Shown piece after piece: positions 17,209 through 27,729 of a DNA stretch of 64,000 nucleotides. The translations under genes were made by a program, and so were the position numbers. The notes below the pieces were generated by a model. It saw only the letters and a program-made list of their open reading frames with translations, was not told the origin of the DNA and did not search any database. This DNA comes from Barthelona sp. PCE (taxonomy: Eukaryota > Metamonada: BaSk clade). The DNA is taken from assembly GCA_040285745.1 (NCBI GenBank), contig JAUFOR010000003.1, forward strand, positions 1,523,788 through 1,587,787, read 5' to 3'. Position 1 is the first letter of the stretch; the number at the start of each line of letters is the position of its first letter.

Positions 17209-20200
17209 ATGCTTGCTATATTTAGTCTCCTTTGGAAGATCATTCTGGGGTACACAGTACTGTTCCAGCTACTTCCATTCACAGTGGGTTTCATCGTAAC
17301 GCTTTTAGCAAAGTTCTTTGTGTCAAAGGATATCCGTATCCACATGATCGGTATATCGAAGATGGTGGCGCTCGTATTTAAGCGTGCTGGACTCTCATTT
17401 TACATAGATAAGATGAATTATAGATTGCCAATCTTCTCTTTGTTTTCAGTACGACCCAACATCACAGGCGTCACTTTAGATCGCCTTCGCATCCGCATAA
17501 ATAGCAAATATTTTGAGAATATGGTTCAAGAAACTGCATCTCCTGAAAGCATAATACCCGTTTGCTTAAATAAGGTCTTTGAGGACCTATACGCAAACAA
17601 AACGGTGCAGTTCCTGGGCAAATTCCTGTCAAATCTAAACGTAGACATCAGGCGTATAGATCTTATACTCGACAGCCCTAAGAAAAAACGAATAGGTGTT
17701 GTTCTGAGTGATATATCATGTAAGGTGTCGTGGTCGTTCACGGAGGACGTGTTTGAGTGCAGCGTGAAGTGCGGATGCAATGCCAGCGTTCTTCCATCGT
17801 GTCTCAGTGTACGTGGTTTTGAGAGCACCATCACATTCTCAGCTCCTTATAGGGGATCATCGACGCTGCTTAAGGTTCAGTCTCGTATTGACGACATGCT
17901 CCTCGTTCACAACGAAGCGTTCAACACTTGTATAGACTCGCTCACATACTTTTTATCGAAAATCCCACCCTCGGTCGACTCTGGTGGCCACGTCTTCTCC
18001 TCGCTGCTGTCTACGTGTGTCGTGCTGGAGGTCAACACTGTGATGGCAATCCATTTCCTGGAGGACGGGTCTTGGGTCGAACTCAGCTTCCACATCCCCA
18101 TAGCACGGGTCACCGGTTTCAATACAATGCTCGTCTCATGCACAGACATTGTGGTGTACTCTTCAACGCTGAAGGAACAACCCATACACATCAATTCAGT
18201 CGACGTGGCAGCCACCTCATGTATTGGCCCCTCCGATTTTGACAACATCGACGTATTCGTTGGAAAGATCGCCCTTGCTGCGCGCAACGTGGACGTTTTG
18301 GTATACGAGCGCTGCATCACTAGTCTTTCGGCACTTATAGAACGAATGGTTATTCACAGCGCCGAACCCGTTCCCAGCGTCACTGCGCCCATTATTCAGC
18401 TGCAGGAGGCAATGTCGCGCGAGGAATCGGTGGCAAGAGGCAGCGAGGCAACCACAGAATTCCACAGTGCACAGGGTCTGAGCGATTCGACGGCATCCGT
18501 CTCTCGTCAGACAGAGGTTAAACACCGATCCATCTCCCGAGCACCAGCAGTGTTTCTGGGGCTGGACGTCGCCGGTATTGACATACGCCTAACCCTCGAT
18601 GATACAGAGGACACGCTCCAGGTTGTTTGCAACAACATATCATCATCTAAGCACAATGCCATTACTTGTGGTGAGTTCATTATATATCAGTACCATGAGT
18701 CCAACTGTGTCTCTGGGCACTCGGTTGCAGTGTACAACACCCGCGTGGAGTTTGTCAACGAGTCACTTATGATCGTGAAGGTTGATGATGACGACAACTA
18801 CGTCAGCCACGATACAAAGGGCGATCCTTTCGGGCTACCGCTCACTATTACGTCTGAAACCTGCCGTATACAGACAGGTTCAGCGCACGCTATCGCCACT
18901 TTTGAGTTTTTTGAGCAATTTTTCGCAGACATTATGGATCTACGCAGTCATTTGCCGAGCGAACCTTCGCCTGCCATGCTGTTTGACTTTGACGTGCCGT
19001 TCCAATGGTCAGTCAATCTTCTGACGATGGGGCTTACACTCACCGAACGCACTTTTTTCTTCTTGTCGCTCACAGACGCACGCCTGTTTGCGCGAAAGAA
19101 GCTGCCGCTAGCCAAGTCATTTCTCAAGACTATCAAGCGAGAGTACGTGTCATCAGACACATGGCACAGTTTCCTTGATGCGAAAAGAGCCACTATTCAA
19201 CTTTTTGATGTCGATACTCCTCTCATCGAAGCTTCAGACTTTGCATTTGGTATGGGCAATGAGCCTGATGCTTATCTAAACACACTCTTCATCGTTTCTG
19301 ACATGCTGACGATATGCCAGACGTTTGATGTAAGGTTCGGTGACCACCTCGCCGACCTAACGCTGACAATCAATCTACTTCTGCGATACTTCAAGCCATA
19401 CGTAGACGAGTGCCCAGCAATGCCAATGGAGGTTCTTGCCAACAAATTGAGCTTTCAACTCCGCGGAGATCCTCTGGACGGGTTTGTTGCGCTCCGACAC
19501 CAGCGTGGTGCTTCTTACATCGAACAGTGCCTGCTCAGGCATGACATGCTTGAACGTCGTTTCCTATCCCAACTCAATAAGGAGTGCCTTGAGGATCTCA
19601 CTGATTTTGAACTGGAAGATCTTGATGCGCTGCACATGTCTCTTTATTCGCAAGACTTCCCGCTGCTATCGGCGGCGATGTCACAGCCACCTATTCAGGA
19701 GGAGGCACTTTCGTGGAACGCTATTGAGTTTGCAATGGACAACGTGAGATGGTCATCAGTCATAAATGATTGGATGTTTGATGCAGATGCAGTTCGAAAC
19801 TGGGTTCGTGCGAGAGATACTTCATTCCAACATGTTGAATGGAACGCCATTCTCCCTTTCAGGTGTGTCTTGTCGGCCACCACGTTCTCCATGCAGGTGT
19901 ATAACACCCCACACATCGCCCGCATTAGCAACCTCATTTTCAGCGGTGTTTTTTGTGTTTGCGATCAAAAGGTTCGGAAAATCCCTACCCAAGTTGTGCT
20001 GACACCAACAAGCACCACAAAAAACATCGATCACCCAGCACACTTCCCCGGCATCAAACCTCCTCAGCCGATCCCAGGCGTTTTTGAAGAGCAAAAGGTG
20101 ATGGTTGTTGATAGGACACCTGCCCCTGTACAAATGTTCTTTGATATGAACCTTTCTGGTACAAAAACCCGCGCATATTACTCACTGCAACATTCTGCGC

Positions 20201-23200
20201 TAATGACTGGTATGAGCGAAGCGTTTGAGCGGTTTATTCCTCTCTCTACATATAATTCTCCCCCATTGGCCTGGTGGGACACACTCAGGTTCGGTATGCA
20301 CGGCAACATAATGGCCGAGCTTCGCGACTTTGCTTTTTACTTGGCTGCGGTTGACAACGTTTTCAAAGAAGATTTAATACTTCGAGTTAAATCTGATAAG
20401 CTATATCTAAGTAACTTTGGCACTCATGACGAAGATCTGAGCGGCGTCTCTCGCATTCTGTATGGAAAAAACGGGGAAGAGCCATTTGAGTGGATGACTG
20501 CTGATCGAAACGCCAACGCAAAATTCATGATTGGCCTCATCAATGCTGTTCTCCGTGTCACATCAAGTGACGAGCACAACGCTGCGTCGATTCCGTTCAT
20601 GAGCGTCAATCTCAATATGCATTTCAAACCAAAGAACGCAACAGAGCTGGCTCGCTTCCGCTCGTTTCACATAATGAAATGGAATGATGACCAGACATAT
20701 GAGGAGCTGCTCGGTATGAGCGACAAAGAGTATGCTGAGGACATGTATCGAATGTACCGAAGTGATGATTTTACGTTCGCAGTTGATCTTGACTTACATC
20801 CTGGAGACATGCCTATGACGTCACCTGGTGGTCCAATGGCCTCGCCCGAGATCGTAAACAGCCTCCCGACGGTGGTCTGCTCGTTAGATCAGATGGAATC
20901 CATCATGAAGTTGATGACGGTCTTCCAGAAAATACCCGTTGTATGCTCTGCAATTCCAATGGCAAACAGGATCGTCCCACGCCCAAAGCTCCCCTTATAT
21001 GACTTTGTGTTTGCGATGAAGCGTATCAAGTTTAGCGTTAACGCTCCCTTTTTGTGCGGCTGCATTTTTGACCCAGAAAACCCCGATAAGTACCTTGCAT
21101 TCGCGATACAGGGCCTGCACTGCTCAATGCAGCTTCTTCAGGAGAGCAGACCGAACCCTAACGCGTTTAGCATCTTCAAGACCAATTACTACAATATTCA
21201 GGATCCTGGAGTTCTTGTTTACATTGAGGGTGTCGACTTCCAGCTCACAAACGAGCGCGTATCATTTGATTATGACGACAATAACCAGCCCGTGAAACTA
21301 ACCACAAGCGGACTTTGTCGCGGTGTTCTTCGGGGAACACGTATCACAACGCAAGCGCTGGATAATTCTGGCAACGGATACGGAATTGCCTGGCCCGACT
21401 TTGAACCTGCTTATGACCACGTCAACTGGACAGATCTCCAATCATACGTAACAACTGTCGACGATCTCGAGCTCGAAACGATGCTGCGTGCAATGACTGG
21501 CGAAACCGACAGTGGGAAGAACGCCTATGGCAAGAATCAACGAATCGTCAGTTCACTCGCAAAGCACAACGACCAACTCACACTCGACAGCATTCTTCAC
21601 ACTATTGACGATATTGAGCAGAGTTACGCCGACGAAGACTACGATGATGACGTCTTGTCGCCTATCCCTCCTGCTTTCATTGATTCTGAGGAGAGATCTG
21701 AGAAATCATTGGAGCCTGCACAGCCTGATATTGGTGGCATACCAACGCCACCGCTGAATGCAGCCATCCCCGAGCCCGGCCTTCGCCCATACAAGTCCAC
21801 GCTCTTCAAGCCTGTTGAGCCTCCGTCTCCTGAGTTGGAGCTTGAGCTCAATTTCATTGATGGTGAGTTTTACGATTTCGACAGGCCGGTTATAACGCGC
21901 ATCACAGCGCTCGATAACCGCGCGAACCTATCGATCCCTCGTTTCAGCGAAGATGAGTACCGCGATCAGTTCCTGTTCCCCGCCAACTCATTTGGCGTTG
22001 CGACACGCATAGAATCCATGAGCTCACACCTGGAGCTCAGCAAGGGATCCTCTGAAACGCTCATGGACTGGCTGAAGCCCTTTTTGATATTTATTCCCCC
22101 TTATCGAAACCTTTGCTCTGAAGTCTTTGGAAAAGAGTCTGAGAAGAGTACCGATATCGACATAAATGAGCTGAGTGGGTCTTGCAGCGTGATATCAAAC
22201 AGCATAAAGGGCAGCGACGTTGCAAACTCTGCGGTTTTCATAAAGCTCGACGATTTCCAGATCAACATAGAAGCTGATTCCTCTGACGCTTTCATACTCA
22301 CGCACAGCGATCCTTTTATCTATTGTATGATCTCTGAGGCGCCAATGGCGTCGTTAGAGCTGCTTCCATGGGCCTCGCTCACAAAGCAGCTCATGAGACA
22401 GTTGGAGTTCGAGCTCGACTGCCCTGTTGTCGTTGACGAACACATGCTCCCTACACGAGTCAAGGAGACATTTGCTCGCCGTGGGGTAAAGATGCCCCTG
22501 TTGGAGCTACAATTGAAACAGTACGCGTGCAACAGGAAGAGAGTTGATGTTCTAAAATGTTCCGTTCCAAATCTTTCAAGAGTTCTCAAGTTTTCAACCT
22601 CCAAACACGTCATCAGCGGCATGTCCGGCATGGTTGTGCCCAACTTGAAAATCTACACAGGACCTAAAGTCAGCTCACGCGTTTTCATTACAGATGAGTT
22701 CCCAAATATCATCAGATGCATCAGTTCTCCCGCAAACTTGCTCTATTACTCACAGTTGCAGTATTCTCGTATTGGTTGGCGACTCCCATTCGAGTCGCAC
22801 GCCTCATTCCTATCAGGTGATGACACAACGCTGGCAAGTCAAGTCGGCTCGGCGCAGGCCACCCACCTGCTCAACTTCGTTGCCAGGCTCAAGAACAAGA
22901 CATCAGCTCTCAAGCCCTTCGACGCATACTTCATAGTGCCGACCATTTCGCTGAAGCTGGATGACAGTGAGTATCGTTTAGCGTATGATTGTATCATACA
23001 GGCGTTCGCGTCAAACCCACCGCTCGTGACGCACCTGGACATCGCGTTTCTGACGAGGAAAGAGAAAATTGAACTTCTGAAGAAGGTGTGTGATCGACAG
23101 AGTATAGACCAGCTCGACGCACGAATTGAGACAGTGGATATCCTCATTACCGAGCTCAACTCCATCGTTGATGGGTCATTCGACCCCGATAGGCCACGTT

Positions 23201-24393
23201 CGCTCGAAAAAACAGAAGAGGAGCTCAATATGCTGATGATTGAGAAAGAAGCAATATCAGCTGTCCTCTGCGAAAGAGAGCGCATCAGGCGGCTGGAAAG
23301 GGGCGAAAAGATGCCAGGAACGGGTATTTTCACAATGTTTATTGACAGCGTTGGCGTAAGTCTTACTCAAGGCACGGATATGTTTCTCGACTCGAAGTTG
23401 ACGCATTTACACTTCGAACTCGAGCAGTTAGGATCCTCCTCGCTGTCCACGCTGCAGATAGGCGATTTACAAGTGTATAACCCGTTGATCAACGATCCGT
23501 ACCTCGTTGTCGTCCGTCCCAACTACACGGCTGCTGTGGACGCATCACACCGCGTCATCACATACGACTCGCCATCACTGGGCACGGGCAAGCTGTCGAA
23601 ACAGCTGACTCTTGATCTGTTTGATGCGCCCGTTGTTGTCACTGATACTACCGCCGAATCTACGTCGGACGTCACGGTCATCAACGAAGCGTGCATCAGG
23701 CTTTACTTCGAGGTCAAACCGCCGTTGGTTGGCGTCCCCATCATCGACCATGTAGAGTTGAGCTTGTCCCCAATGATCATACAGATTTCATCAATGTTCC
23801 TCGACTCGCTCAACGAGTTCTTCAAGACAAACAGCTCTGGTAGGATGACCGACATCATTGACTCTGATCCAGAGCTGACTCGCATCATGTCCGCGAGCAC
23901 AATAGGCACCCCGAAGAGAGAAAGCCATGCAATGAGCGAAGTGGATATGTTTTCTCCGTTTGCACTTGCACAAACGCCCTCGGAGTCGGTCCAGTCGAAT
24001 GGATCAAGCAAATTCCACATTACATACTTCAAAGTTTCGGTTGTTGACGTGGTTATAAGCTATAAGAAGGTGAAGGGCCAAGACAATGGTGCTAGGTATT
24101 TTACTGATTTTGAGGACATAGCGGTCCAAATTAATGAGCTTATTATTGACAACACCACTATTACGTGGCAAAAAATTTACGAAAGACTGGAGAAACACTT
24201 TGTACGAAGTGTCCTCCTTCAGGTGGCTCCACAGTTCTCAGTGCAGAAGCTGAGCCGCGTCTGGCCATTCAGCCGACGCCGCAATGCTGAAACAACACCG
24301 CAGCAGCCACAGACATCCAGAAGAGAGTCCGCTATGCAGCAGCTCCGCCGAACTGGCGGTATCTTTGGTCAGATCGCGCGTGACAGCCGTTAA
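17209..24393 (+). CDS. Bridge-like lipid transfer protein, BLTP2/Hobbit/Fmp27/SABRE family (2394 aa)
   Basis: A single 7.2-kb exon. Residues 1-40 hold an N-terminal membrane anchor (FSLLWKIILGYTVLFQLLPF), followed by the beta-rich groove repeats of the RBG superfamily. Near residue 1020 is SPPLAWWDTLRFGMHGNI, matching the 'SPPLPWWDKLRLLLHG' signature of Hobbit/Fmp27/KIAA0100. A coiled-coil region is at about 1970-2035 (KTEEELNMLMIEKEAISAV), and the C-terminus is basic (RRRNAETTPQQPQTSRRE). Such proteins anchor in the ER and bridge to the plasma membrane to move phospholipids. Length is typical (about 2100-2700). The convergent NT-C2 gene shares its stop-codon bases (TTAA). Confidence 0.88.
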   Translation: MLAIFSLLWKIILGYTVLFQLLPFTVGFIVTLLAKFFVSKDIRIHMIGISKMVALVFKRAGLSFYIDKMNYRLPIFSLFSVRPNITGVTLDRLRIRINSKYFENMVQETASPESIIPVCLNKVFEDLYANKTVQFLGKFLSNLNVDIRRIDLILDSPKKKRIGVVLSDISCKVSWSFTEDVFECSVKCGCNASVLPSCLSVRGFESTITFSAPYRGSSTLLKVQSRIDDMLLVHNEAFNTCIDSLTYFLSKIPPSVDSGGHVFSSLLSTCVVLEVNTVMAIHFLEDGSWVELSFHIPIARVTGFNTMLVSCTDIVVYSSTLKEQPIHINSVDVAATSCIGPSDFDNIDVFVGKIALAARNVDVLVYERCITSLSALIERMVIHSAEPVPSVTAPIIQLQEAMSREESVARGSEATTEFHSAQGLSDSTASVSRQTEVKHRSISRAPAVFLGLDVAGIDIRLTLDDTEDTLQVVCNNISSSKHNAITCGEFIIYQYHESNCVSGHSVAVYNTRVEFVNESLMIVKVDDDDNYVSHDTKGDPFGLPLTITSETCRIQTGSAHAIATFEFFEQFFADIMDLRSHLPSEPSPAMLFDFDVPFQWSVNLLTMGLTLTERTFFFLSLTDARLFARKKLPLAKSFLKTIKREYVSSDTWHSFLDAKRATIQLFDVDTPLIEASDFAFGMGNEPDAYLNTLFIVSDMLTICQTFDVRFGDHLADLTLTINLLLRYFKPYVDECPAMPMEVLANKLSFQLRGDPLDGFVALRHQRGASYIEQCLLRHDMLERRFLSQLNKECLEDLTDFELEDLDALHMSLYSQDFPLLSAAMSQPPIQEEALSWNAIEFAMDNVRWSSVINDWMFDADAVRNWVRARDTSFQHVEWNAILPFRCVLSATTFSMQVYNTPHIARISNLIFSGVFCVCDQKVRKIPTQVVLTPTSTTKNIDHPAHFPGIKPPQPIPGVFEEQKVMVVDRTPAPVQMFFDMNLSGTKTRAYYSLQHSALMTGMSEAFERFIPLSTYNSPPLAWWDTLRFGMHGNIMAELRDFAFYLAAVDNVFKEDLILRVKSDKLYLSNFGTHDEDLSGVSRILYGKNGEEPFEWMTADRNANAKFMIGLINAVLRVTSSDEHNAASIPFMSVNLNMHFKPKNATELARFRSFHIMKWNDDQTYEELLGMSDKEYAEDMYRMYRSDDFTFAVDLDLHPGDMPMTSPGGPMASPEIVNSLPTVVCSLDQMESIMKLMTVFQKIPVVCSAIPMANRIVPRPKLPLYDFVFAMKRIKFSVNAPFLCGCIFDPENPDKYLAFAIQGLHCSMQLLQESRPNPNAFSIFKTNYYNIQDPGVLVYIEGVDFQLTNERVSFDYDDNNQPVKLTTSGLCRGVLRGTRITTQALDNSGNGYGIAWPDFEPAYDHVNWTDLQSYVTTVDDLELETMLRAMTGETDSGKNAYGKNQRIVSSLAKHNDQLTLDSILHTIDDIEQSYADEDYDDDVLSPIPPAFIDSEERSEKSLEPAQPDIGGIPTPPLNAAIPEPGLRPYKSTLFKPVEPPSPELELELNFIDGEFYDFDRPVITRITALDNRANLSIPRFSEDEYRDQFLFPANSFGVATRIESMSSHLELSKGSSETLMDWLKPFLIFIPPYRNLCSEVFGKESEKSTDIDINELSGSCSVISNSIKGSDVANSAVFIKLDDFQINIEADSSDAFILTHSDPFIYCMISEAPMASLELLPWASLTKQLMRQLEFELDCPVVVDEHMLPTRVKETFARRGVKMPLLELQLKQYACNRKRVDVLKCSVPNLSRVLKFSTSKHVISGMSGMVVPNLKIYTGPKVSSRVFITDEFPNIIRCISSPANLLYYSQLQYSRIGWRLPFESHASFLSGDDTTLASQVGSAQATHLLNFVARLKNKTSALKPFDAYFIVPTISLKLDDSEYRLAYDCIIQAFASNPPLVTHLDIAFLTRKEKIELLKKVCDRQSIDQLDARIETVDILITELNSIVDGSFDPDRPRSLEKTEEELNMLMIEKEAISAVLCERERIRRLERGEKMPGTGIFTMFIDSVGVSLTQGTDMFLDSKLTHLHFELEQLGSSSLSTLQIGDLQVYNPLINDPYLVVVRPNYTAAVDASHRVITYDSPSLGTGKLSKQLTLDLFDAPVVVTDTTAESTSDVTVINEACIRLYFEVKPPLVGVPIIDHVELSLSPMIIQISSMFLDSLNEFFKTNSSGRMTDIIDSDPELTRIMSASTIGTPKRESHAMSEVDMFSPFALAQTPSESVQSNGSSKFHITYFKVSVVDVVISYKKVKGQDNGARYFTDFEDIAVQINELIIDNTTITWQKIYERLEKHFVRSVLLQVAPQFSVQKLSRVWPFSRRRNAETTPQQPQTSRRESAMQQLRRTGGIFGQIARDSR

Positions 24394-25184
24394 ATGGTCT
24401 TTGGTACTGCTTGACTGAACCTGGACAGCAATAAATCGATATCACTGGCGTGTTCAGCATGCGTTCTTGATTGATTGGAGTCTCTGTTTGCGCTATCCCG
24501 CCTCATCCTCGGGCTCCCGGGACTCAGGTGGGTCTGCAGTTCGAGATTGAATGGCACAGGGCTCACCCTCCGCGCAGTCGACGCTGCCACAATTGGAGTT
24601 GGGCTTATGCGCGGTATGGATGATGAGAGGATTTCCTCTGCTGACGACGATGTGTTGTGGAACATGAACTCCGAGCTGTCTATCGTATCAGGGGCGGCCA
24701 CAGAAAGCGTGAGGGGTCGGATCGGAAACGACGGATCTGGAGCAAAAAATATTGGGGGAGTCTCAACGGGGCGCATGGACACGCTCATACATACCAAACA
24801 GTTTGAAAAACCGCATTCCCAAAGACGAAGCTGAGTATACCCTGGTTTCTGAGCGAAACAACTAAGATTGAACTCGCAAACACCGAGTCTCTCGTGTGAG
24901 CGGTACTCCCTGGCACGTCTAACCGAAATTCTTGTCTTCGTGTCACGAAGTTCCCGAGTTTCCGAATTTAGAGGACAATCTATAAGGAAAATAAACTCCT
25001 GGTTGTACTTTATACGGCACTTCTCAACGAGTCCTATCTCTGTAAACTTGTGGTTCTTCTTTTTTGGTGGCTTTATCTTAACAAATACAGGTACACCATC
25101 TGGAATTGTTGCTCCGAGTATTTCGTGCATAGTTATATGCACTTGGAATGTTACAAACTCCTTGTCACGTGAGAATATGCCCAT
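24390..25184 (-). CDS. NT-C2 domain protein, EEIG1/EHBP1 type (264 aa)
   Basis: The start at 25184 (MGIFSRDKEFVTFQVHITMH) places the domain at the N-terminus; the longer frame upstream has no conserved residues. Residues 8-140 form an NT-type C2 domain: FQVHITMHEI, VFVKIKPPKKK, NQEFIFLIDCPLNSETREL, TRISVRR, RLGVCEFNLSCFAQ and QLRLWECGFSNCLVCMSVSM. NT-C2 domains are membrane/cytoskeleton tethers in EHBP1 and EEIG1. The C-terminal 120 residues are disordered, Ser/Pro/Arg-rich, likely phosphorylated. Convergent with the BLTP2-like gene, sharing two stop bases. Confidence 0.8.
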   Translation of the reverse strand: MGIFSRDKEFVTFQVHITMHEILGATIPDGVPVFVKIKPPKKKNHKFTEIGLVEKCRIKYNQEFIFLIDCPLNSETRELRDTKTRISVRRAREYRSHERLGVCEFNLSCFAQKPGYTQLRLWECGFSNCLVCMSVSMRPVETPPIFFAPDPSFPIRPLTLSVAAPDTIDSSEFMFHNTSSSAEEILSSSIPRISPTPIVAASTARRVSPVPFNLELQTHLSPGSPRMRRDSANRDSNQSRTHAEHASDIDLLLSRFSQAVPKTI

Positions 25185-25317
25185 AAAAAGAAAAAATATG
25201 AAATACAAGTTTTGATAACAGAAAACCCTGTCATGTGGGAAAATTACGAGGGATGGAGCGCGTGAGCATATAAAATGTGATGTTTGTCCAATGCATTTAC
25301 ATATCTCACCCATACCT

Positions 25318-26562
25318 ATGCATCGCTTTATTCTTGTGACACTTGCTCTGCTTGCAGTGGCAGTGTGTTCTGCGCCATATCTTAACCAAAAGGTGCTATG
25401 TGTAACAGAAGACGAATTTACTCTGAAAGAATATCTTGCTGAATTCGATAAGTACGACATTACTGTATCTTTGCCCGAGGACGTCTCTGATCTGTACAGT
25501 TACTCACATGTTCTTTTATTGGCTAACGATGCTGATAGTTTCGGTTCTTACTCTGTTGAGGATTTTGTCAAGTTTTTCGATAAGGGTGGTAACCTCATGA
25601 TTGCAGGTGGCGAAGAGACCAGTGATTTCATCTTTGATCTCGCCAACGAATTAGGTGTTCAGATGAGCACTTCAATTATTTCCAGCCCTAACTACTTTGC
25701 TGGAAATTTCGATGATGATGACATGCCCGAGAAGACATGGGTCGTCGCCCAGCCTGAGGATGTCTTTGCATTCCCCGTTGGTCTCACAGACACTGTTCAA
25801 CTACCTTTTCTCCATTACGGTTCTGGTTTCTTCGTTGAAGACAACCGTATCAACCTCGTCATCCCCCCTGAGGGTTCCATCGACGTTGAGGAGGAAGACG
25901 AAGTCGACTCTCTTATGGTTGCATTTCAGGGTCGTAACAGCGCTCGTCTCGTTCTTATTGGCTCTCAAAAGGTCCTCACTGATAACATCTACAACGCTGA
26001 GGTCCGCGAGACTGCCACTGATATGAACAAGATGCGCCCCTGGGCCGGTAACAGCAACAAGTACTACACTGTGCAAATTACAAAGTGGCTCTTACACGAG
26101 GTTGGTGTCGTTCAAATGAACGGAAAGCCCGTTTACGACGAGCGCGTGTACATTGTCGGTGAGGAGATGGACTATACCGTCAATATGCGCACATGGAACG
26201 ATGCAAAGAACGAGTGGGAGCCCATCTGCCTAAGCGACATGCAGTTAAGCATCAGAATGGTTGATCCATTCATCAGGAAGACCATGACATGCAAGGGTGG
26301 CGCACATAACCTCGTGACTAAGTTGCCTGATCGTTATGGTGTATTTACCATGGAGGTTGATTACGAACATGTCGGTCTGACAAACGTCCGCCACACAGAC
26401 GAGGTAGTTATCCGCTCCCTGCCCCACACCCACTTTATGCGTTTCATTAAGGTCGCCTACCCATACTATGCCGTTGTTATTGCGTGCATGATTGCGGTTA
26501 TTTGCGTCTTCTGCCTAACATTGGGTCATTTACAGACTGAGAAGAAGAAGAAGGTAGAGTAA
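25318..26562 (+). CDS. DDOST: Oligosaccharyltransferase subunit OST48/WBP1 (414 aa)
   Basis: The start at 25318 gives a clean signal peptide (MHRFILVTLALLAVAVCSAP). The body matches OST48/WBP1: VLLLANDADSFGSYSVEDFV, FFDKGGNLMIAGG, HYGSGFFVED, LVLIGSQKVLTDN. A single transmembrane segment lies near the C-terminus (YAVVIACMIAVICVFCLTLG), with a short Lys-rich cytosolic tail EKKKKVE. It is the non-catalytic subunit of the ER OST complex that transfers the lipid-linked glycan to Asn, so N-glycosylation is active here. Length is family-typical. Convergent with the Rab21-like gene (13 bp). Confidence 0.95.
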   Translation: MHRFILVTLALLAVAVCSAPYLNQKVLCVTEDEFTLKEYLAEFDKYDITVSLPEDVSDLYSYSHVLLLANDADSFGSYSVEDFVKFFDKGGNLMIAGGEETSDFIFDLANELGVQMSTSIISSPNYFAGNFDDDDMPEKTWVVAQPEDVFAFPVGLTDTVQLPFLHYGSGFFVEDNRINLVIPPEGSIDVEEEDEVDSLMVAFQGRNSARLVLIGSQKVLTDNIYNAEVRETATDMNKMRPWAGNSNKYYTVQITKWLLHEVGVVQMNGKPVYDERVYIVGEEMDYTVNMRTWNDAKNEWEPICLSDMQLSIRMVDPFIRKTMTCKGGAHNLVTKLPDRYGVFTMEVDYEHVGLTNVRHTDEVVIRSLPHTHFMRFIKVAYPYYAVVIACMIAVICVFCLTLGHLQTEKKKKVE

Positions 26563-26575
26563 AATCGAGTGTTTA

Positions 26576-27136
26576 CTAGCAGCCACAGCCGGTGTCCGAG
26601 TCTTCCTCGTCGTCATCGATGATTTGAGCTGGATCATCTAGTTTGGGCGGTTGACTGGAGAGTTCCCGAGCGATATCTGTGAACACGCCAAGGACGTTGT
26701 CACCCGTCTTAGCTGATGTGAAATAGTGCTTCACGTTATTATTAACTGCATAGCTCTCACCGCTTACCCGGCGTTCCAGATCTGATTTGTTACCCACAAT
26801 GCACATTGGCACGTTATTGGTGTTGCGTCTCAGCTCCTGTACCCACATGTCAACGCGTTCCAGACTTTGCTCGTCAGTGGTATCGTAGACCAACAGTGCA
26901 TAATCTGCGTCTCTGTAATAGACGGAACTAAGGTGGCTGTATCGTTCTTGGCCGGCTGTGTCCCACACATTAATTGAGACACGCTTGTTATCGACCTGAA
27001 TGGTCTTTGAGAGGAATGTAACAATAACGCTAGATTTCTCAAATTGATTAAAGGAATTGTAGACGAGGCGCTGCAGAATAGATGTTTTGCCGCATCGCTC
27101 AATGCCCAAAATGATTACTTTGAAAGGTGCTTGCAT
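26576..27136 (-). CDS. Rab21-like small GTPase (186 aa)
   Basis: The start at 27136 (MQAPFKVIILGIERCGKTSI) puts the P-loop at 11-18; the upstream frame is intergenic. G motifs: WDTAGQERY, GNKSDL, and TSAKTG. Segments such as TFLSKTIQVDNKRVSINVWD, YYRDADYALLVYDTTDEQSL and KHYFTSAK match Rab21 better than Rab5 or Rab22. The C-terminus after an acidic linker is GCGC, a dual-cysteine prenylation signal. Rab21 acts in early endosomes and integrin or receptor traffic in animals. The P-loop has Arg-Cys where most Rabs have hydrophobic or small residues. Confidence 0.9.
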   Translation of the reverse strand: MQAPFKVIILGIERCGKTSILQRLVYNSFNQFEKSSVIVTFLSKTIQVDNKRVSINVWDTAGQERYSHLSSVYYRDADYALLVYDTTDEQSLERVDMWVQELRRNTNNVPMCIVGNKSDLERRVSGESYAVNNNVKHYFTSAKTGDNVLGVFTDIARELSSQPPKLDDPAQIIDDDEEDSDTGCGC

Positions 27137-27729
27137 AAATTTTGAAAAAAAATGTAAATGGTTGAGGTTTTCTTTGATGGCGTGGTTAAAAAGTGCTGAA
27201 AAAGTTATAGACAAGTCCGATGAGTGGAAATAACCCTGTGATGCCTGAGTAATGAAGGGAAAAACTCGATAACAATTGAAATGCTTCTCATTGTAAATCT
27301 TCTTGCTTAGTGGCGCTTTTAAAATCATTTACTCGTTGCTTAGCGTATATAAATATCAGAATGTCTTTGGTGCGAAAAAGAATTGTATTCAACTTAATAA
27401 ACCAGTATGTTCTGAAGCTCTGCTGATATTAGTCGATATGAGCAGTATTTGGCCTTTAAGAACCACATGGATGAGCAAGATTGATTCAAACAATATGCAA
27501 AGGTTCAACAAATATTTTAGTTGAATTTTATGGTTCTAAAACTATTTTTGAGTTCAAATTTAAAGTTAAAAAGATGAGAAAAAAATACAAAAACACAGAA
27601 CCTTTTTGATTGCAAAATTCTTCACTATTACCGTTTATATCAGAACATTATGTGGCATCACATCCTTCAAATGTCTCTTCTTTACACCAGTTAGTTGTTG
27701 ATCTTGTTTATTCTTTCATTTACTTTTTC
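27137..27729. other. Divergent intergenic region between two Rab genes
   Basis: 593 bp, AT-rich, between the starts of the Rab21-like and Rab23-like genes; it should carry both promoters. A 74-codon open frame at 27303-27524 has no usable ATG until late and no recognisable product. No RNA gene was seen. Confidence 0.5.

Noticed and set aside
24390-25460. A longer 356-aa start for the NT-C2 gene at 25460
   Set aside because: The first 92 residues overlap the OST48 gene start and are not conserved; the NT-C2 domain starts right after the ATG at 25184.
27303-27524. Open frame between the two Rab genes
   Set aside because: First ATG is late (27438), composition is that of non-coding sequence, and no homology is visible.
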